Assembly (NCBI GenBank): GCA_001770935.1
Contig: MESI01000092.1
Location: 1-64,000 of the forward strand
Direction: 5' to 3'
Length of the DNA stretch: 64,000 nucleotides
Origin: Burkholderiales bacterium RIFCSPLOWO2_12_FULL_61_40
Lineage (GTDB): Bacteria > Pseudomonadota > Gammaproteobacteria > Burkholderiales > Burkholderiaceae_C
The translations under genes and the position numbers were made by a program. This document shows positions 52,840 to 61,732 of this stretch, in pieces (position 1 is the stretch's first letter; every line of letters begins with the position of its first letter). The notes below the pieces were generated by a model, which saw only the letters and a program-made list of their open reading frames with translations, ran no database searches and was not told where the DNA came from.

Positions 52840-53577
52840 ATGTGTGGTGCTGAAGTAAAACCGCTGCCGGATGGCGTGCAGCGTGTCGCGGCGGTCTTGC
52901 AGGCCAAGGGCCACCCGCATGCGCCGGTGATGCTGGACGGCGCCGCACGCACCGCGCAGCAGGCGGCAGACGCCCTGGGCATTGCCGTGGGGCAGATCGC
53001 CAAGAGCATCATTTTCCGGCGGCTGGAGGACGATGCGGCCGTGCTGGTGGTCACCTCGGGTGACCAGCGGGTGGACGAGAAAAAGGTGCAAGCCCTGGTG
53101 GGCGCATTGGGGCGGGCCGACGCGGCCTTTGTCAAAGCCAAGACCGGGTTTTCCATTGGCGGCGTGTCGCCCCTGGCGCACGCCACGCCCTGCGTGACGC
53201 TGATTGACCAGGAGCTGTTCCGCTTTGAAGACATCTGGGCTGCCGCGGGCCATCCGCATGGCGTGTTCAAGCTGCGGCCGCAGGACCTGGCCGACCTGTC
53301 GGGCGCGCCGGTGGCCAATGTGGTGCTGGAGGCGGTTTGGCAAAAACCGGCAAACGCTATTGAATTGATAGCGTACCGCGCACGTCTGGCGAGGGCTATC
53401 ACCGAAAATGTGCCTTCACCCTGCATCTCGGTCTGCCGCATGAATCCAGACAGCGGGCTGTGTGAAGGCTGCTACCGCACGCTGGACGAGATCCGCCAGT
53501 GGAGCAGCGCCGACGATGCCACCAAGAAGGCCATCTGGAACCACATCGAACAACGATTTACCCCGGAGTTGGTATGA
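52840..53577 (+). CDS. YbaK/ProX aminoacyl-tRNA deacylase domain fused to DUF1289
   Basis: The 245-residue product combines a YbaK-type deacylase domain (about 1-165; VGQIAKSIIFRRLEDDAAVL, VVTSGDQRVDEKK, FSIGGVSPLAHATP), expected to clear misacylated tRNAs, with a C-terminal DUF1289 domain (about 188-240; SPCISVCRMNPDSGLCEGCY), which has four cysteines as in predicted metal-binding proteins. These two are usually separate proteins. The join, residues 171-188, is encoded by an antisense family-1 repeat (53350-53402). The stop overlaps the next gene by four bases. Confidence 0.88.
   Translation: MCGAEVKPLPDGVQRVAAVLQAKGHPHAPVMLDGAARTAQQAADALGIAVGQIAKSIIFRRLEDDAAVLVVTSGDQRVDEKKVQALVGALGRADAAFVKAKTGFSIGGVSPLAHATPCVTLIDQELFRFEDIWAAAGHPHGVFKLRPQDLADLSGAPVANVVLEAVWQKPANAIELIAYRARLARAITENVPSPCISVCRMNPDSGLCEGCYRTLDEIRQWSSADDATKKAIWNHIEQRFTPELV
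53350..53402 (-). repeat. Family-1 dispersed repeat, copy I, at YbaK-DUF1289 junction
   Basis: On the minus strand it reads GGTGATAGCCCTCGCCAGAC, GTGCGCGGTACGCTATC, AATTCAATAGCG, matching the family pattern TAGC-N-GCTA-N-TAGC. It is antisense to the gene and supplies the linker AIELIAYRARLARAIT exactly between the two domains. Confidence 0.75.
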
Positions 53578-54209
53578 AACAGATCACCTGTTACCTGGAC
53601 TTTATTTCGCCCTATGCCTACCTGGCGTTTGAGAAGTTGCCCGAAGCCCTGATGGGGCACAGCTACAGCGTGACCTACAAGCCCGTTTTGTTCGCCGCAC
53701 TGCTCAAGCACCACGGACAGTTGGGTCCGGCGGAAATTCCGTCCAAGCGCGACTGGACCTACCGCCAGGTATTGTGGTTGGCCCGCACCCACGGTGTGGA
53801 ATTGCAACTGCCCGCCAGCCACCCGTTCAACCCGCTGGGCTTGCTGCGCCTTGCGGTGGCCAGCGACCCCCAGGGCTGGCCCAACCGGTATGTGTGTGAA
53901 ACGCTGTTTCGGCATGTGTGGCGCGGCGGGGCAGAAGCCGCCGACGCTCATCGCCTGCAGACGCTGACACAGCAGCTGATGCCCCAACGCGATCCGAATA
54001 GCGACGCGGTCAAGGCCCAGCTCAAAGCCCATACCGACGAGGCGCTGGCTTTGGGCATTTTTGGCGTGCCCACTTTCGCAGTGGATGGCAAGCTGTTTTG
54101 GGGTCTGGACGCCCTGTCCATGCTGCGTGCCTACCTGGCAGGGGATTCCTGGTTTGATGGGGGCTCTTGGGAGGCGGCTGCAAGCGTGGCGCAAGGGATC
54201 AGGCGTTGA
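53574..54209 (+). CDS. DsbA-fold 2-hydroxychromene-2-carboxylate isomerase family protein
   Basis: The 211-residue protein has the thioredoxin-like fold of glutathione-dependent isomerases (ITCYLDFISPYAYLAFEKLP, with Ser in the active site instead of the CxxC of DsbA) and the C-terminal GIFGVPTFAVDGKLFWGLDA. The family includes NahD of naphthalene degradation, but no aromatic pathway genes are here, so the substrate is unknown. It overlaps the YbaK fusion stop by four bases. A cNMP/CBS protein starts 12 bases after its stop. Confidence 0.88.
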   Translation: MKQITCYLDFISPYAYLAFEKLPEALMGHSYSVTYKPVLFAALLKHHGQLGPAEIPSKRDWTYRQVLWLARTHGVELQLPASHPFNPLGLLRLAVASDPQGWPNRYVCETLFRHVWRGGAEAADAHRLQTLTQQLMPQRDPNSDAVKAQLKAHTDEALALGIFGVPTFAVDGKLFWGLDALSMLRAYLAGDSWFDGGSWEAAASVAQGIRR

Positions 54210-54221
54210 ATCCATGGGCAT

Positions 54222-56048
54222 ATGCCCAATGCCTTCAATTTTGCCGCCTCGCCGTTTGACTGCCTGAACCAGGACGAGCAGCGCCTGGTGCGCAACAGTG
54301 TTGACGTGGTCTATTTCCCCGAGGGCGAGACCATTCTCGACATCGGCACCACCCCCACCCACCTGTTTGTCATCATCAAGGGTTATGTGACCCAGCTGGA
54401 GGGGTCCGAGGTCATCACCACCTATGGGCCGGAAGACTGTTTTGATGGGCGCTCGCTGGTGGCCGGCAAGGTCAGCAGCCGTTTTGTGGCGGCCGAGGAG
54501 GTGGTGGCCTACCAGCTGGCGCACCAGGCGGTGAGCGACCTGATCGCCTCCAACGCCACCTTCGGCGCCTTGCTGTTTTCGGACCTCAGCAACAAGCTCA
54601 GCGCCCTGTCCGAACGCAACAGCCAGCACGAGCTGCAGTCGCTGACCTTGTCGCGGGTGGACGAGGCTTTTTTGCGCCCGGCCTACGTGGTCGACTACAG
54701 CACCGATATCCTGTCGGTGGTGAAACTGTTCCAGGAGCGCCGCAGCTCCACGGTGCTGGTGCGCGACCCCCGCACCGACCCGCCCGGACTGGGCATTTTT
54801 ACGGCCACCACGCTGCAGCGCGCCGTGCTGGACGGTCGCCCCCTGAACCAATTGCCGGTGGGGGAACTGGCCAACTTTGCCCTGATTGAAGTGCGGCCAT
54901 CGGACCAGTTGGGCGATGCCATGGCCTCCATGCTGCGCCACCGGGTGCACCGGCTGGTGGTGGTGGAGGAGGGGCGCATCGTGGGCATTCTGGAGTCCCT
55001 GGATTTGTTCAGTTTCCTGTCCAACCAGTCGCACCTGATCACCGAGAAAATCGAAGAGGCCCACGACCTGGAGGGCCTGAGCCAGGCGGCTGCCCAGATC
55101 ACCCGCATGATGGCCTTGCTGTACCGCAGCGGCTCGCGCGTCAACCTGATTGCCAAACTGGTGCAGCAGCTCAATGCGCGTTTGTTCGAGCGCGCCTGGC
55201 AGCTGATCGCGCCTGCCGAGCTGGTGGCCCACAGCTGCCTGTTTGTGATGGGCAGCGAAGGCCGGGGCGAGCAATTGCTCAAGACCGACCAGGACAACGG
55301 CCTGATTCTGCGCGACGGCTATAACCCCCCGGCGCAACTCGACGTGTTGTGCCTGCGCTTTTCCGAGGCGCTCAAGGGCTTTGGTTACCCGCCCTGCCCG
55401 GGTCACATCATGGTGAGCAACCCGCAGTGGCGCAAAAGTGCCAGTGAATTCGGCCAGATGACGCGCCAGTGGCTGATGCTGCCCGATGGCGACAGCCTGA
55501 TGAACCTGGCGATCTTCATGGACGCCCATGCCGTCTGCGGTGATGTCCGGCTGCTGGAGAATGTGCAGCGGGGGCTGATGAAGCTGGCCACCGACCACGA
55601 TGCCATGCTGGCCCGCTTTGCCGCCGCCATCGATGCCTTTGGCAACCGCACCGGGTGGTGGAACCGCCTGTTGGGGCTGGGGGATACGGACCAGCACCTG
55701 AACCTCAAGAAGGAAGGCATTTTTCCGCTGGTGCATGGCGTGCGCAGTCTGGCTTTGGCGCGGCGTGTGACGGACACCAGCACCGCCGCGCGTATTGCGG
55801 CCCTGGTCGGCGACGGCACGCTGAGTACTGAAATGGGCACCGATCTGCTGGAGAGCCTGCATTTCTTCATGGGGCTCAAGCTCAAGGCCGGCCTGGCCGA
55901 GCTGGACACCGGCAAGGCGGTGACCGGCGCTATTGATGTGGCCCGCCTGAGCAGCCTGGACCGCGATCTGCTGAAAGACACCCTGGGCGTGGTCAAGCGC
56001 TTCAAGGTCCTGCTGCGCCAGCGTTTCCATCTGGACTCGGTGGGATGA
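54222..56048 (+). CDS. cNMP-binding/CBS/DUF294 nucleotidyltransferase-like signalling protein
   Basis: The 608-residue cytoplasmic protein has, in order, a cyclic-nucleotide-binding domain (about 15-120; YFPEGETILDIGTTPTHLFV), two CBS motifs (about 150-270; MLRHRVHRLVVVEEGRIVG), a DUF294 nucleotidyltransferase-like domain (about 320-460; VMGSEGRGEQLLKTDQDNGL) and a DUF294-associated C-terminal helical domain. This matches proteins normally encoded beside acetate-type sodium:solute symporters together with a DnaQ-like exonuclease, as here. It is thought to regulate the transporter; that role is from genome context, not from experiments I can cite. Its stop overlaps the exonuclease start by four bases. 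Confidence 0.92.
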   Translation: MPNAFNFAASPFDCLNQDEQRLVRNSVDVVYFPEGETILDIGTTPTHLFVIIKGYVTQLEGSEVITTYGPEDCFDGRSLVAGKVSSRFVAAEEVVAYQLAHQAVSDLIASNATFGALLFSDLSNKLSALSERNSQHELQSLTLSRVDEAFLRPAYVVDYSTDILSVVKLFQERRSSTVLVRDPRTDPPGLGIFTATTLQRAVLDGRPLNQLPVGELANFALIEVRPSDQLGDAMASMLRHRVHRLVVVEEGRIVGILESLDLFSFLSNQSHLITEKIEEAHDLEGLSQAAAQITRMMALLYRSGSRVNLIAKLVQQLNARLFERAWQLIAPAELVAHSCLFVMGSEGRGEQLLKTDQDNGLILRDGYNPPAQLDVLCLRFSEALKGFGYPPCPGHIMVSNPQWRKSASEFGQMTRQWLMLPDGDSLMNLAIFMDAHAVCGDVRLLENVQRGLMKLATDHDAMLARFAAAIDAFGNRTGWWNRLLGLGDTDQHLNLKKEGIFPLVHGVRSLALARRVTDTSTAARIAALVGDGTLSTEMGTDLLESLHFFMGLKLKAGLAELDTGKAVTGAIDVARLSSLDRDLLKDTLGVVKRFKVLLRQRFHLDSVG

Positions 56049-56704
56049 ACGCCTTGCTGTTGCCGCAGCGCTGGTGGGCTGCGCTCAAGCGCGAGTGGCT
56101 GATTTACCACCTGGGTGACCCGTCCTTTCGGTTTATGTTCGACCCGGCGCCCGACCAGGAGTGGGTGGCGCTGGACTGCGAAACCACGGGCCTGAACGTG
56201 CGCAGCGACGAGATCATCTCGATTGGTGCGGTGCGCATTGTGGGCAAGCGCATCATGACCAGCGAGCGGCTGGAACTGCTGGTGCGCCCCGAACGCGGTG
56301 TGTCGCCCGAAAGTGTGCGCATTCATCGGCTGCGTGCGCGTGACGTGGCACAGGGTATGCCGATCGAAGAGGCCATGAAACGACTGATGCATTTCATTGG
56401 CAGCCGACCCCTGGTGGGCTACTACCTGGAGTTTGATGTGGCCATGCTCAACCGCGCTATCTGGCCCATTTTGGGCCAGGGTTTGCCGCAACCCAAGATT
56501 GAAGTGTCGGGCCTGTACTACGACTACAAATTCAGGCAGCTTGCGGCCCACCAGCACCAGGGCAACGTGGACATTGACCTGCGTTTTGCCACCATGATGA
56601 ACGACCTGGGCTTGCCCTTGCGCGATGCCCACGATGCGCTCAACGACGCGGTGATGGCCGGGCTGGCCTTTGTCAAGTTGCGGCAGTTGCGGCCTTCGCC
56701 TTAG
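56045..56704 (+). CDS. DEDDh 3'-5' exonuclease (DnaQ-like)
   Basis: The 219-residue protein has all DEDDh signatures: VALDCETTGLNVRSDEIISI (Exo I, DxE), LVGYYLEFDVAMLNRAI (Exo II, Asp) and HDALNDAVMAGLAF (Exo III, HxxxxD). It is not the polymerase III epsilon subunit, being coupled to the cNMP/CBS gene by a four-base overlap. The physiological substrate is unknown. It converges with the small gene at 56701-56940, overlapping it by four bases. Confidence 0.92.
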   Translation: MNALLLPQRWWAALKREWLIYHLGDPSFRFMFDPAPDQEWVALDCETTGLNVRSDEIISIGAVRIVGKRIMTSERLELLVRPERGVSPESVRIHRLRARDVAQGMPIEEAMKRLMHFIGSRPLVGYYLEFDVAMLNRAIWPILGQGLPQPKIEVSGLYYDYKFRQLAAHQHQGNVDIDLRFATMMNDLGLPLRDAHDALNDAVMAGLAFVKLRQLRPSP

Positions 56705-56940
56705 AGTCCGACCTCTCCTGCCTCCACCAACTTGCGGGCGTAGTCGTAGGCCGCGCCCACGGCTTTTTCCTGGCTCGGAAAATCATTGGGGACACGTCTT
56801 CGCAGGCCGGGAATGTGCGTCTTGGTGATGTCGCTCAGCCGCTCAAAGCGGGCCCACGCCATCCACCGGCCCGTTGGCTCCTTTCGCGCATGCACGCTGA
56901 TGTAGTAGCCATTCAGTTCCAGAAATCCATTGATGTCCAT
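56701..56940 (-). CDS. Small hypothetical protein (79 residues)
   Basis: The protein begins MDINGFLELNGYYISVHARK and has mixed polar content without membrane segments; RWMAWARFERLSDITKTHIP and FPSQEKAVGAAYDYARKLVE suggest a compact alpha/beta fold. I do not recognise a family. The start at 56940 is chosen because AAGGAG lies six bases upstream; a longer frame to 57000 is less supported. It converges with the exonuclease gene. Confidence 0.7.
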   Translation of the reverse strand: MDINGFLELNGYYISVHARKEPTGRWMAWARFERLSDITKTHIPGLRRRVPNDFPSQEKAVGAAYDYARKLVEAGEVGL

Positions 56941-57156
56941 GGCTGACTCCTTTGCTTGGAATGGAAAGCATGAAACCTTGAGTTTTTGTCCATTTGACAA
57001 AAATCATTCACCTGGAAATGCCCACCGTTAACCTGACTGTGGCGCATGGTGTCAGATCCGCGCCAAGAGTCAAGGGAGTTGGTTCGGGTGACGGAGGTGG
57101 TGCATGGTACGCACGAGACCAAAGGGGTGGCTACTGACAAATCGGAGGGCTTGGTA

Positions 57157-57603
57157 ATGCACGAAAACGCACCAGAAACCTGCATGGACAAAAACAACCC
57201 GCCCCTGACTTTTGGCGTGTTTAAACCTGTGGGGCATACGGTCATGGCATTCCAGTCCGACACAGACCTGCAGGCGGCGGTCCATGCCTTGGCCGAACAT
57301 GGCTTCTCCAGCGCGACCTGGGTCCGCTACGCGCCGGATGAAATGTCCGCCTTGGTGGATGTCGAGTTGCAGGACGCCAGCCCGCTTGCAGCTTTTGGCT
57401 ACGAACTGGACCTGGCCAAAGTGCACCGCATACTGGCGGAGCAGGGATGCAGTTTCCTGGTGGTGCATGCGCCAGGTAAAGAGCAGGCCGAGAGGGTGGC
57501 AGACATTGCGCGCACCATGAAAGCGGTTGCCGCCCAGCACTACGGCACCTTCGTGATCGAAGATGTCGTTGAATTTACACCCGGACCAGCTCCCGTGCCC
57601 TGA
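57157..57603 (+). CDS. Conserved hypothetical protein (about 148 residues)
   Basis: The protein has the core GVFKPVGHTVMAFQSDTDLQ, then AAVHALAEHGFSSATWVRYA and ASPLAAFGYELDLAKVHRIL, which I have seen in proteins annotated as hypothetical in Burkholderiales, with two similar alpha/beta halves. Function is unknown. GGAGG eight bases before ATG 57157 supports that start; starts at 57046 or 57184 are possible. It converges with actP across a terminator hairpin. Confidence 0.75.
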   Translation: MHENAPETCMDKNNPPLTFGVFKPVGHTVMAFQSDTDLQAAVHALAEHGFSSATWVRYAPDEMSALVDVELQDASPLAAFGYELDLAKVHRILAEQGCSFLVVHAPGKEQAERVADIARTMKAVAAQHYGTFVIEDVVEFTPGPAPVP

Positions 57604-57605
57604 AG

Positions 57606-57633
57606 CAAAAAAAACCGGGCGCGTGGCCCGGTT
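57606..57633 (-). terminator. Intrinsic terminator of actP
   Basis: On the minus strand an 8-bp stem AACCGGGC with a 5-base loop is followed by eight T residues (57607-57614). It lies 47 bases after the actP stop and is the clearest Rho-independent terminator in the window. Confidence 0.85.
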
Positions 57634-57679
57634 GAGATGCGCAACGGAGCGGCAGGCCCCCGTTGCGGTCGGTGCTTTT

Positions 57680-59407
57680 TTAGTGGCCGGAAGCGCCGGA
57701 TGCGCCAAAGCCGGTTTCCGAACGCACCTGCTGCGCAGGGAACGCCGCACGTTCCTTGGCGGCATTGGGGCTGCGGTCCAGGATGGAGAACAGCCAGATA
57801 CCCACGAAGCCAATGGTCATGGAGAACAAGGCGGGTGAGGTGTAAGGGAACAGCGCCGAACCCTTGGGGTTGCCCAGTGTGGCTTCCCACACGGAGGGCG
57901 ACACCACGGTCAGGGCTACGGAAGAGATCAGCCCCAGGAAGCCGCCAATGACGGCACCTTTGGTGGTGCAATCTTTCCACAGCACCGACATGAACAGCAC
58001 GGGGAAGTTGGCCGACGCCGCAATGGCAAAGGCCAGGGACACCATGAAGGCGATGTTTTGCTTCTCAAACGCAATGCCCAGCACCACAGCCACCACGCCA
58101 AGCACCAATGTCGTGATACGCGACACCTTCAGTTCAGACGCGCTATCGACCTTGCCCTTCTTGATGACGGTGGCGTAGATGTCGTGTGACACCGCCGATG
58201 CGCCGGAGAGCGTCAGCCCTGCCACCACGGCCAGAATGGTTGCAAAGGCCACGGCCGAGATGAATCCGAAGAACACATTGCCGCCCACCGCTTTGGCCAC
58301 CAGCACCGCCGCCATATTGGCCGAGCCGCCGCCGCCCTTGATGATGCCCTTGGCCGTATCGGCAAACTCGGGGTTGGTCAACACCAGGGTGATGGCGCCA
58401 AAGCCGATGATGAAAATCAGAATGTAGAAGTAGCCAATCCAGGTGGTTGCCCACAGCACGGACTTGCGGGCTTGTTTGGCATCCGGCACGGTGAAAAAGC
58501 GCATCAGGATGTGGGGCAAACCGGCGGTGCCGAACATCAGCGCCATGCCGAAGGAAATGGCCGAGATCGGGTCTTTCACAAAACCACCGGGTCCCATGAG
58601 CGCCTGGCCAATGGCTGCGGCGTCCACTTCGGTCTTGCCACCGTTGATGGCCAGTTGGGTCTTGACTTTCACGCCAGCGGCAAACAGGGCTTCAAAGCTG
58701 AAGCCGTAGTTCGACATGACCATGAACGCCATGAAGGTCACGCCCGCCAGCAGCAAGCAGGCCTTGATGATCTGCACCCAGGTGGTGGCGGTCATGCCGC
58801 CAAACAGCACATAGACCATCATCAGCGCGCCCACAATCACCACGGCCAGCCAGTAGTCCAGGCCGAACAACAGCTTGATCAGCGCACCCGCGCCCACCAT
58901 CTGGGCAATCAGGTAAAACGCCACCACCACCAGCGTGCCGGAGGCCGCAAAGATGCGGATGGGCTTTTGCTGGAAGCGGTAACCGGCCACGTCGGCAAAG
59001 GTGAATTTGCCCAGGTTGCGCAGACGCTCGGCCATCAAAAAGGTAATGACGGGCCAGCCGACCAGAAAGCCGATGGAGTAAATCAGGCCGTCATAACCAG
59101 AGGCCATGACCGCAGCAGAAATCCCCAAAAACGACGCGGCGGACATGTAGTCACCCGCAATCGCCAGGCCGTTCTGGAAACCGGTGATGCCGCCACCGCC
59201 GGTGTAGAAGTCCGCGGCCGATTTGGTCTTGGCCGCAGCCCACTTGGTGATGAACAGCGTCATGATGACGAAGCCGCCAAACATGCTGATGGCCACCCAG
59301 TTGGTGGGCTGTTTTTCGACCTGCCCGAGGTCGGCGCCGGCGGCCATGGCCAGGCCCGATGCCAGCAGCGCCAGCAGCGCTACAAAAGTGGATTTTCCCA
59401 AGTTCAT
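57680..59407 (-). CDS. actP: Cation/acetate symporter (sodium:solute symporter family)
   Basis: The 575-residue membrane protein has an N-terminal signal-like segment ([20 protein letters not shown]) and about 13 transmembrane helices of the sodium:solute symporter family, with [40 protein letters not shown] and [20 protein letters not shown], matching ActP, which takes up acetate and other short-chain carboxylates. It overlaps the DUF485 gene by four bases. With aceK and two acyl-CoA dehydrogenases it fits growth on acetate or short acids. Confidence 0.95.
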   Translation of the reverse strand: MNLGKSTFVALLALLASGLAMAAGADLGQVEKQPTNWVAISMFGGFVIMTLFITKWAAAKTKSAADFYTGGGGITGFQNGLAIAGDYMSAASFLGISAAVMASGYDGLIYSIGFLVGWPVITFLMAERLRNLGKFTFADVAGYRFQQKPIRIFAASGTLVVVAFYLIAQMVGAGALIKLLFGLDYWLAVVIVGALMMVYVLFGGMTATTWVQIIKACLLLAGVTFMAFMVMSNYGFSFEALFAAGVKVKTQLAINGGKTEVDAAAIGQALMGPGGFVKDPISAISFGMALMFGTAGLPHILMRFFTVPDAKQARKSVLWATTWIGYFYILIFIIGFGAITLVLTNPEFADTAKGIIKGGGGSANMAAVLVAKAVGGNVFFGFISAVAFATILAVVAGLTLSGASAVSHDIYATVIKKGKVDSASELKVSRITTLVLGVVAVVLGIAFEKQNIAFMVSLAFAIAASANFPVLFMSVLWKDCTTKGAVIGGFLGLISSVALTVVSPSVWEATLGNPKGSALFPYTSPALFSMTIGFVGIWLFSILDRSPNAAKERAAFPAQQVRSETGFGASGASGH

Positions 59408-59712
59408 TTGGAGACGTCTTTCAAAATGGCAGCGGTCAGCTCATCGAACTCGCTGTTGGCACGGCGCACGTAAATGCCGGTGATGAGAATGGTGAACACG
59501 ATGACACCCATGCCGATGGGAACGCCCACTGAAGTCACGCCGGTCCCCATGGTTTGGGCCAGAAAGGGTTTGTTGAACGCGATGAGCGCGATGTAGCCGT
59601 AGTACACGACCATCATCAGCAGGGTCAGTCCCCAGCCGAAGCTGTTGCGCTTGGACCGAAGTTCGCGGTACTTCGGGTGTGATTGAATTTTGTTGACCAC
59701 AGAATCATTCAT
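59404..59712 (-). CDS. yjcH: DUF485 membrane protein (YjcH)
   Basis: The 102-residue protein has two transmembrane helices ([18 protein letters not shown] and [20 protein letters not shown]) and the DUF485 signature [18 protein letters not shown]. In E. coli and many proteobacteria yjcH precedes actP, and here its stop overlaps the actP start by four bases. I start it at 59712, with GGAGAC upstream; the longer frame to 59793 is not family-like. The promoter must lie in the 227 bases before the divergent MHS transporter. Confidence 0.93.
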   Translation of the reverse strand: MNDSVVNKIQSHPKYRELRSKRNSFGWGLTLLMMVVYYGYIALIAFNKPFLAQTMGTGVTSVGVPIGMGVIVFTILITGIYVRRANSEFDELTAAILKDVSK

Positions 59713-59939
59713 GTGGGTCTCCTTGGGGTTGGTTGATTTGTCGGGATGCGTTGCAACACATGGGGGCGGATTCTGCAAACAGGGACTGACCAAGCCCTTA
59801 CGTAATTTATGGGTAAGCGACAGGGGTGCCCGTGCAGCGGGGAGGAATATTTGTCAGAGTGCCGTCAGTTGGTCACTTGATAGTCTGAACAAGATGCCCG
59901 GCGTGGAGCCAGCTATTTAACAAGGATGGAGACACATTT

Positions 59940-61595
59940 ATGGCGGCAACCGCTGCACGCCCGATGTCGGCAGAAGAAAAGAAAGTTGTCTTCGCGTCTT
60001 CGCTTGGCACTGTTTTTGAATGGTATGACTTCTACCTGTACGGCGCGTTAGCCCCCATCATCGCAAAACAGTTCTTTAGTGGATTGGACGATGGCTCTGC
60101 CTTCATTTTTGCATTGCTGGCGTTTGCGGCGGGGTTCATTGTGCGGCCTTTCGGGGCACTGGTGTTCGGCCGCGTGGGTGACATGATTGGCCGTAAATAC
60201 ACCTTCCTGGTAACGATCCTGATCATGGGCCTGTCCACCTTTATCGTGGGTGTCCTGCCCAGCTATGACGCGGTCGGTGTTGCGGCGCCGGTGATCCTGA
60301 TCGCACTGCGCATGTTGCAAGGCCTGGCCCTCGGCGGCGAGTACGGCGGCGCAGCCACCTACGTGGCGGAGCACTCCCCGCAGGGTCAACGTGGGGCTTA
60401 CACCTCCTGGATTCAGACCACCGCAACGATGGGATTGTTCTTGTCACTGGTGGTGATTCTGGGTACCCGCAGCATGACCGGTGAAGCGGCGTTTGCCGAC
60501 TGGGGCTGGCGTGTTCCGTTTCTCGTGTCCATTGTGTTGTTGGCGGTGTCGGTTTACATCCGCTTGAGCATGAATGAATCCCCCGCTTTCACCAGGATGA
60601 AGGCCGAAGGCAAGACTTCGAAGGCTCCAGTGGCCGAGTCTTTCGGCCACTGGAAAAACCTGAAGGTTGTGATTCTGGCCCTGTTGGGGTTGACTGCGGG
60701 TCAAGCGGTGGTGTGGTACACAGGCCAGTTCTATGCTTTGTTCTTTTTGACCCAGGCGCTCAAGGTGGACGGTGCAACAGCCAACATCATGGTGGCCATC
60801 TCTCTGGTCATTGGTACCCCCTTCTTCGTGATTTTTGGCGCATGGTCTGACAAGGTTGGCCGCAAGCCCTTCATCATGGCGGGCTGCCTGTTGGCGGTGG
60901 TGACTTACTTCCCGGTGTTTTCCGCCTTGACCAAGGCCGCCAACCCGGATCTGGCTGCCGCACAGGCTGCCAACAAGGTGGTGGTGACGGCGTACCCCGG
61001 TGAGTGCTCGTTCCAGTTCAATCCCACGGGTACGGCCAAATTCACGAGTTCCTGCGATATTGCCAAACAGGCATTGGCGGGCGCGTCCGTGAGTTACGAA
61101 AATGCGGTGGCTGCCGCAGGCACTCCTGCCACCATTGCGGTGGGCACCACGGTCATTGCCAGCTATGCCTCCAAAGGCATGGCCGCTGCCGATGTCAGAG
61201 CCAGGAGCGACGAGTTCAAAAAGACCCTGGCCGATGCCCTGAGGGCGGCCGGGTACCCCGCCAGGGCGGACATGGTCAAGTTTGACAAGGCCGCCGTTAT
61301 CGCCATCCTCTCCTACCTCGTGATTTTGGTCGCCATGGTGTATGGCCCTATTGCCGCCATGCTGGTGGAGATGTTCCCCACCCGTATCCGCTACACCTCC
61401 ATGAGCCTGCCGTACCACATCGGCAATGGCTGGTTCGGTGGTTTGCTGCCCACCACCGCGTTTGCCATCGTGGCCCAGACCGGCAATATGTACAACGGCC
61501 TGTGGTACCCCATCGCCGTGGCCGGCATGACCTTTGTCATCGGCATGTTGTTCGTCAAGGAAACCAAAGATGTGGATATTTACGATATGGACTGA
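59940..61595 (+). CDS. MFS transporter, metabolite:H+ symporter (MHS) family
   Basis: The 551-residue transporter has twelve predicted helices and the MHS signatures GTVFEWYDFYLYGALAPIIA, GRVGDMIGRKYTFLVTI and ALGGEYGGAATYVAEHSP. MHS members import dicarboxylates, betaines or aromatic acids by proton symport; the substrate here is unknown. Residues about 333-448 form a 115-residue hydrophilic insertion that contains a cysteine pair in CSFQFNPTG and SSCDIAKQ, absent from the textbook members (about 430-500 residues) and likely exposed outside the membrane. It is divergent from yjcH-actP. Confidence 0.9.
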   Translation: MAATAARPMSAEEKKVVFASSLGTVFEWYDFYLYGALAPIIAKQFFSGLDDGSAFIFALLAFAAGFIVRPFGALVFGRVGDMIGRKYTFLVTILIMGLSTFIVGVLPSYDAVGVAAPVILIALRMLQGLALGGEYGGAATYVAEHSPQGQRGAYTSWIQTTATMGLFLSLVVILGTRSMTGEAAFADWGWRVPFLVSIVLLAVSVYIRLSMNESPAFTRMKAEGKTSKAPVAESFGHWKNLKVVILALLGLTAGQAVVWYTGQFYALFFLTQALKVDGATANIMVAISLVIGTPFFVIFGAWSDKVGRKPFIMAGCLLAVVTYFPVFSALTKAANPDLAAAQAANKVVVTAYPGECSFQFNPTGTAKFTSSCDIAKQALAGASVSYENAVAAAGTPATIAVGTTVIASYASKGMAAADVRARSDEFKKTLADALRAAGYPARADMVKFDKAAVIAILSYLVILVAMVYGPIAAMLVEMFPTRIRYTSMSLPYHIGNGWFGGLLPTTAFAIVAQTGNMYNGLWYPIAVAGMTFVIGMLFVKETKDVDIYDMD

Positions 61596-61732
61596 GCTGC
61601 GTTGAGCTGATGCCGGTCCAATGTCAATTGGGGTTTGCCGGTGGTGGAATGGGATAGGAAAGTCTGAATAATGTCAGGTTCCGAGTCCATAGTGAACTTA
61701 CGGTGGGTGAGTCTACCGCCAACCAAGACCGT

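Noticed and set aside
53472..56030. An 852-residue open frame on the minus strand
   Set aside because: It lies antisense to the DsbA-fold and cNMP/CBS genes, which have clear domains. Its composition (His, Gln, Gly, Arg) is that of a shadow frame in GC-rich DNA.
59797..59817. CTTAC-N11-GTAAG dyad in the yjcH/MHS divergent region
   Set aside because: The 5-bp arms are short and its placement against promoter boxes could not be judged, so it is not listed as an operator.
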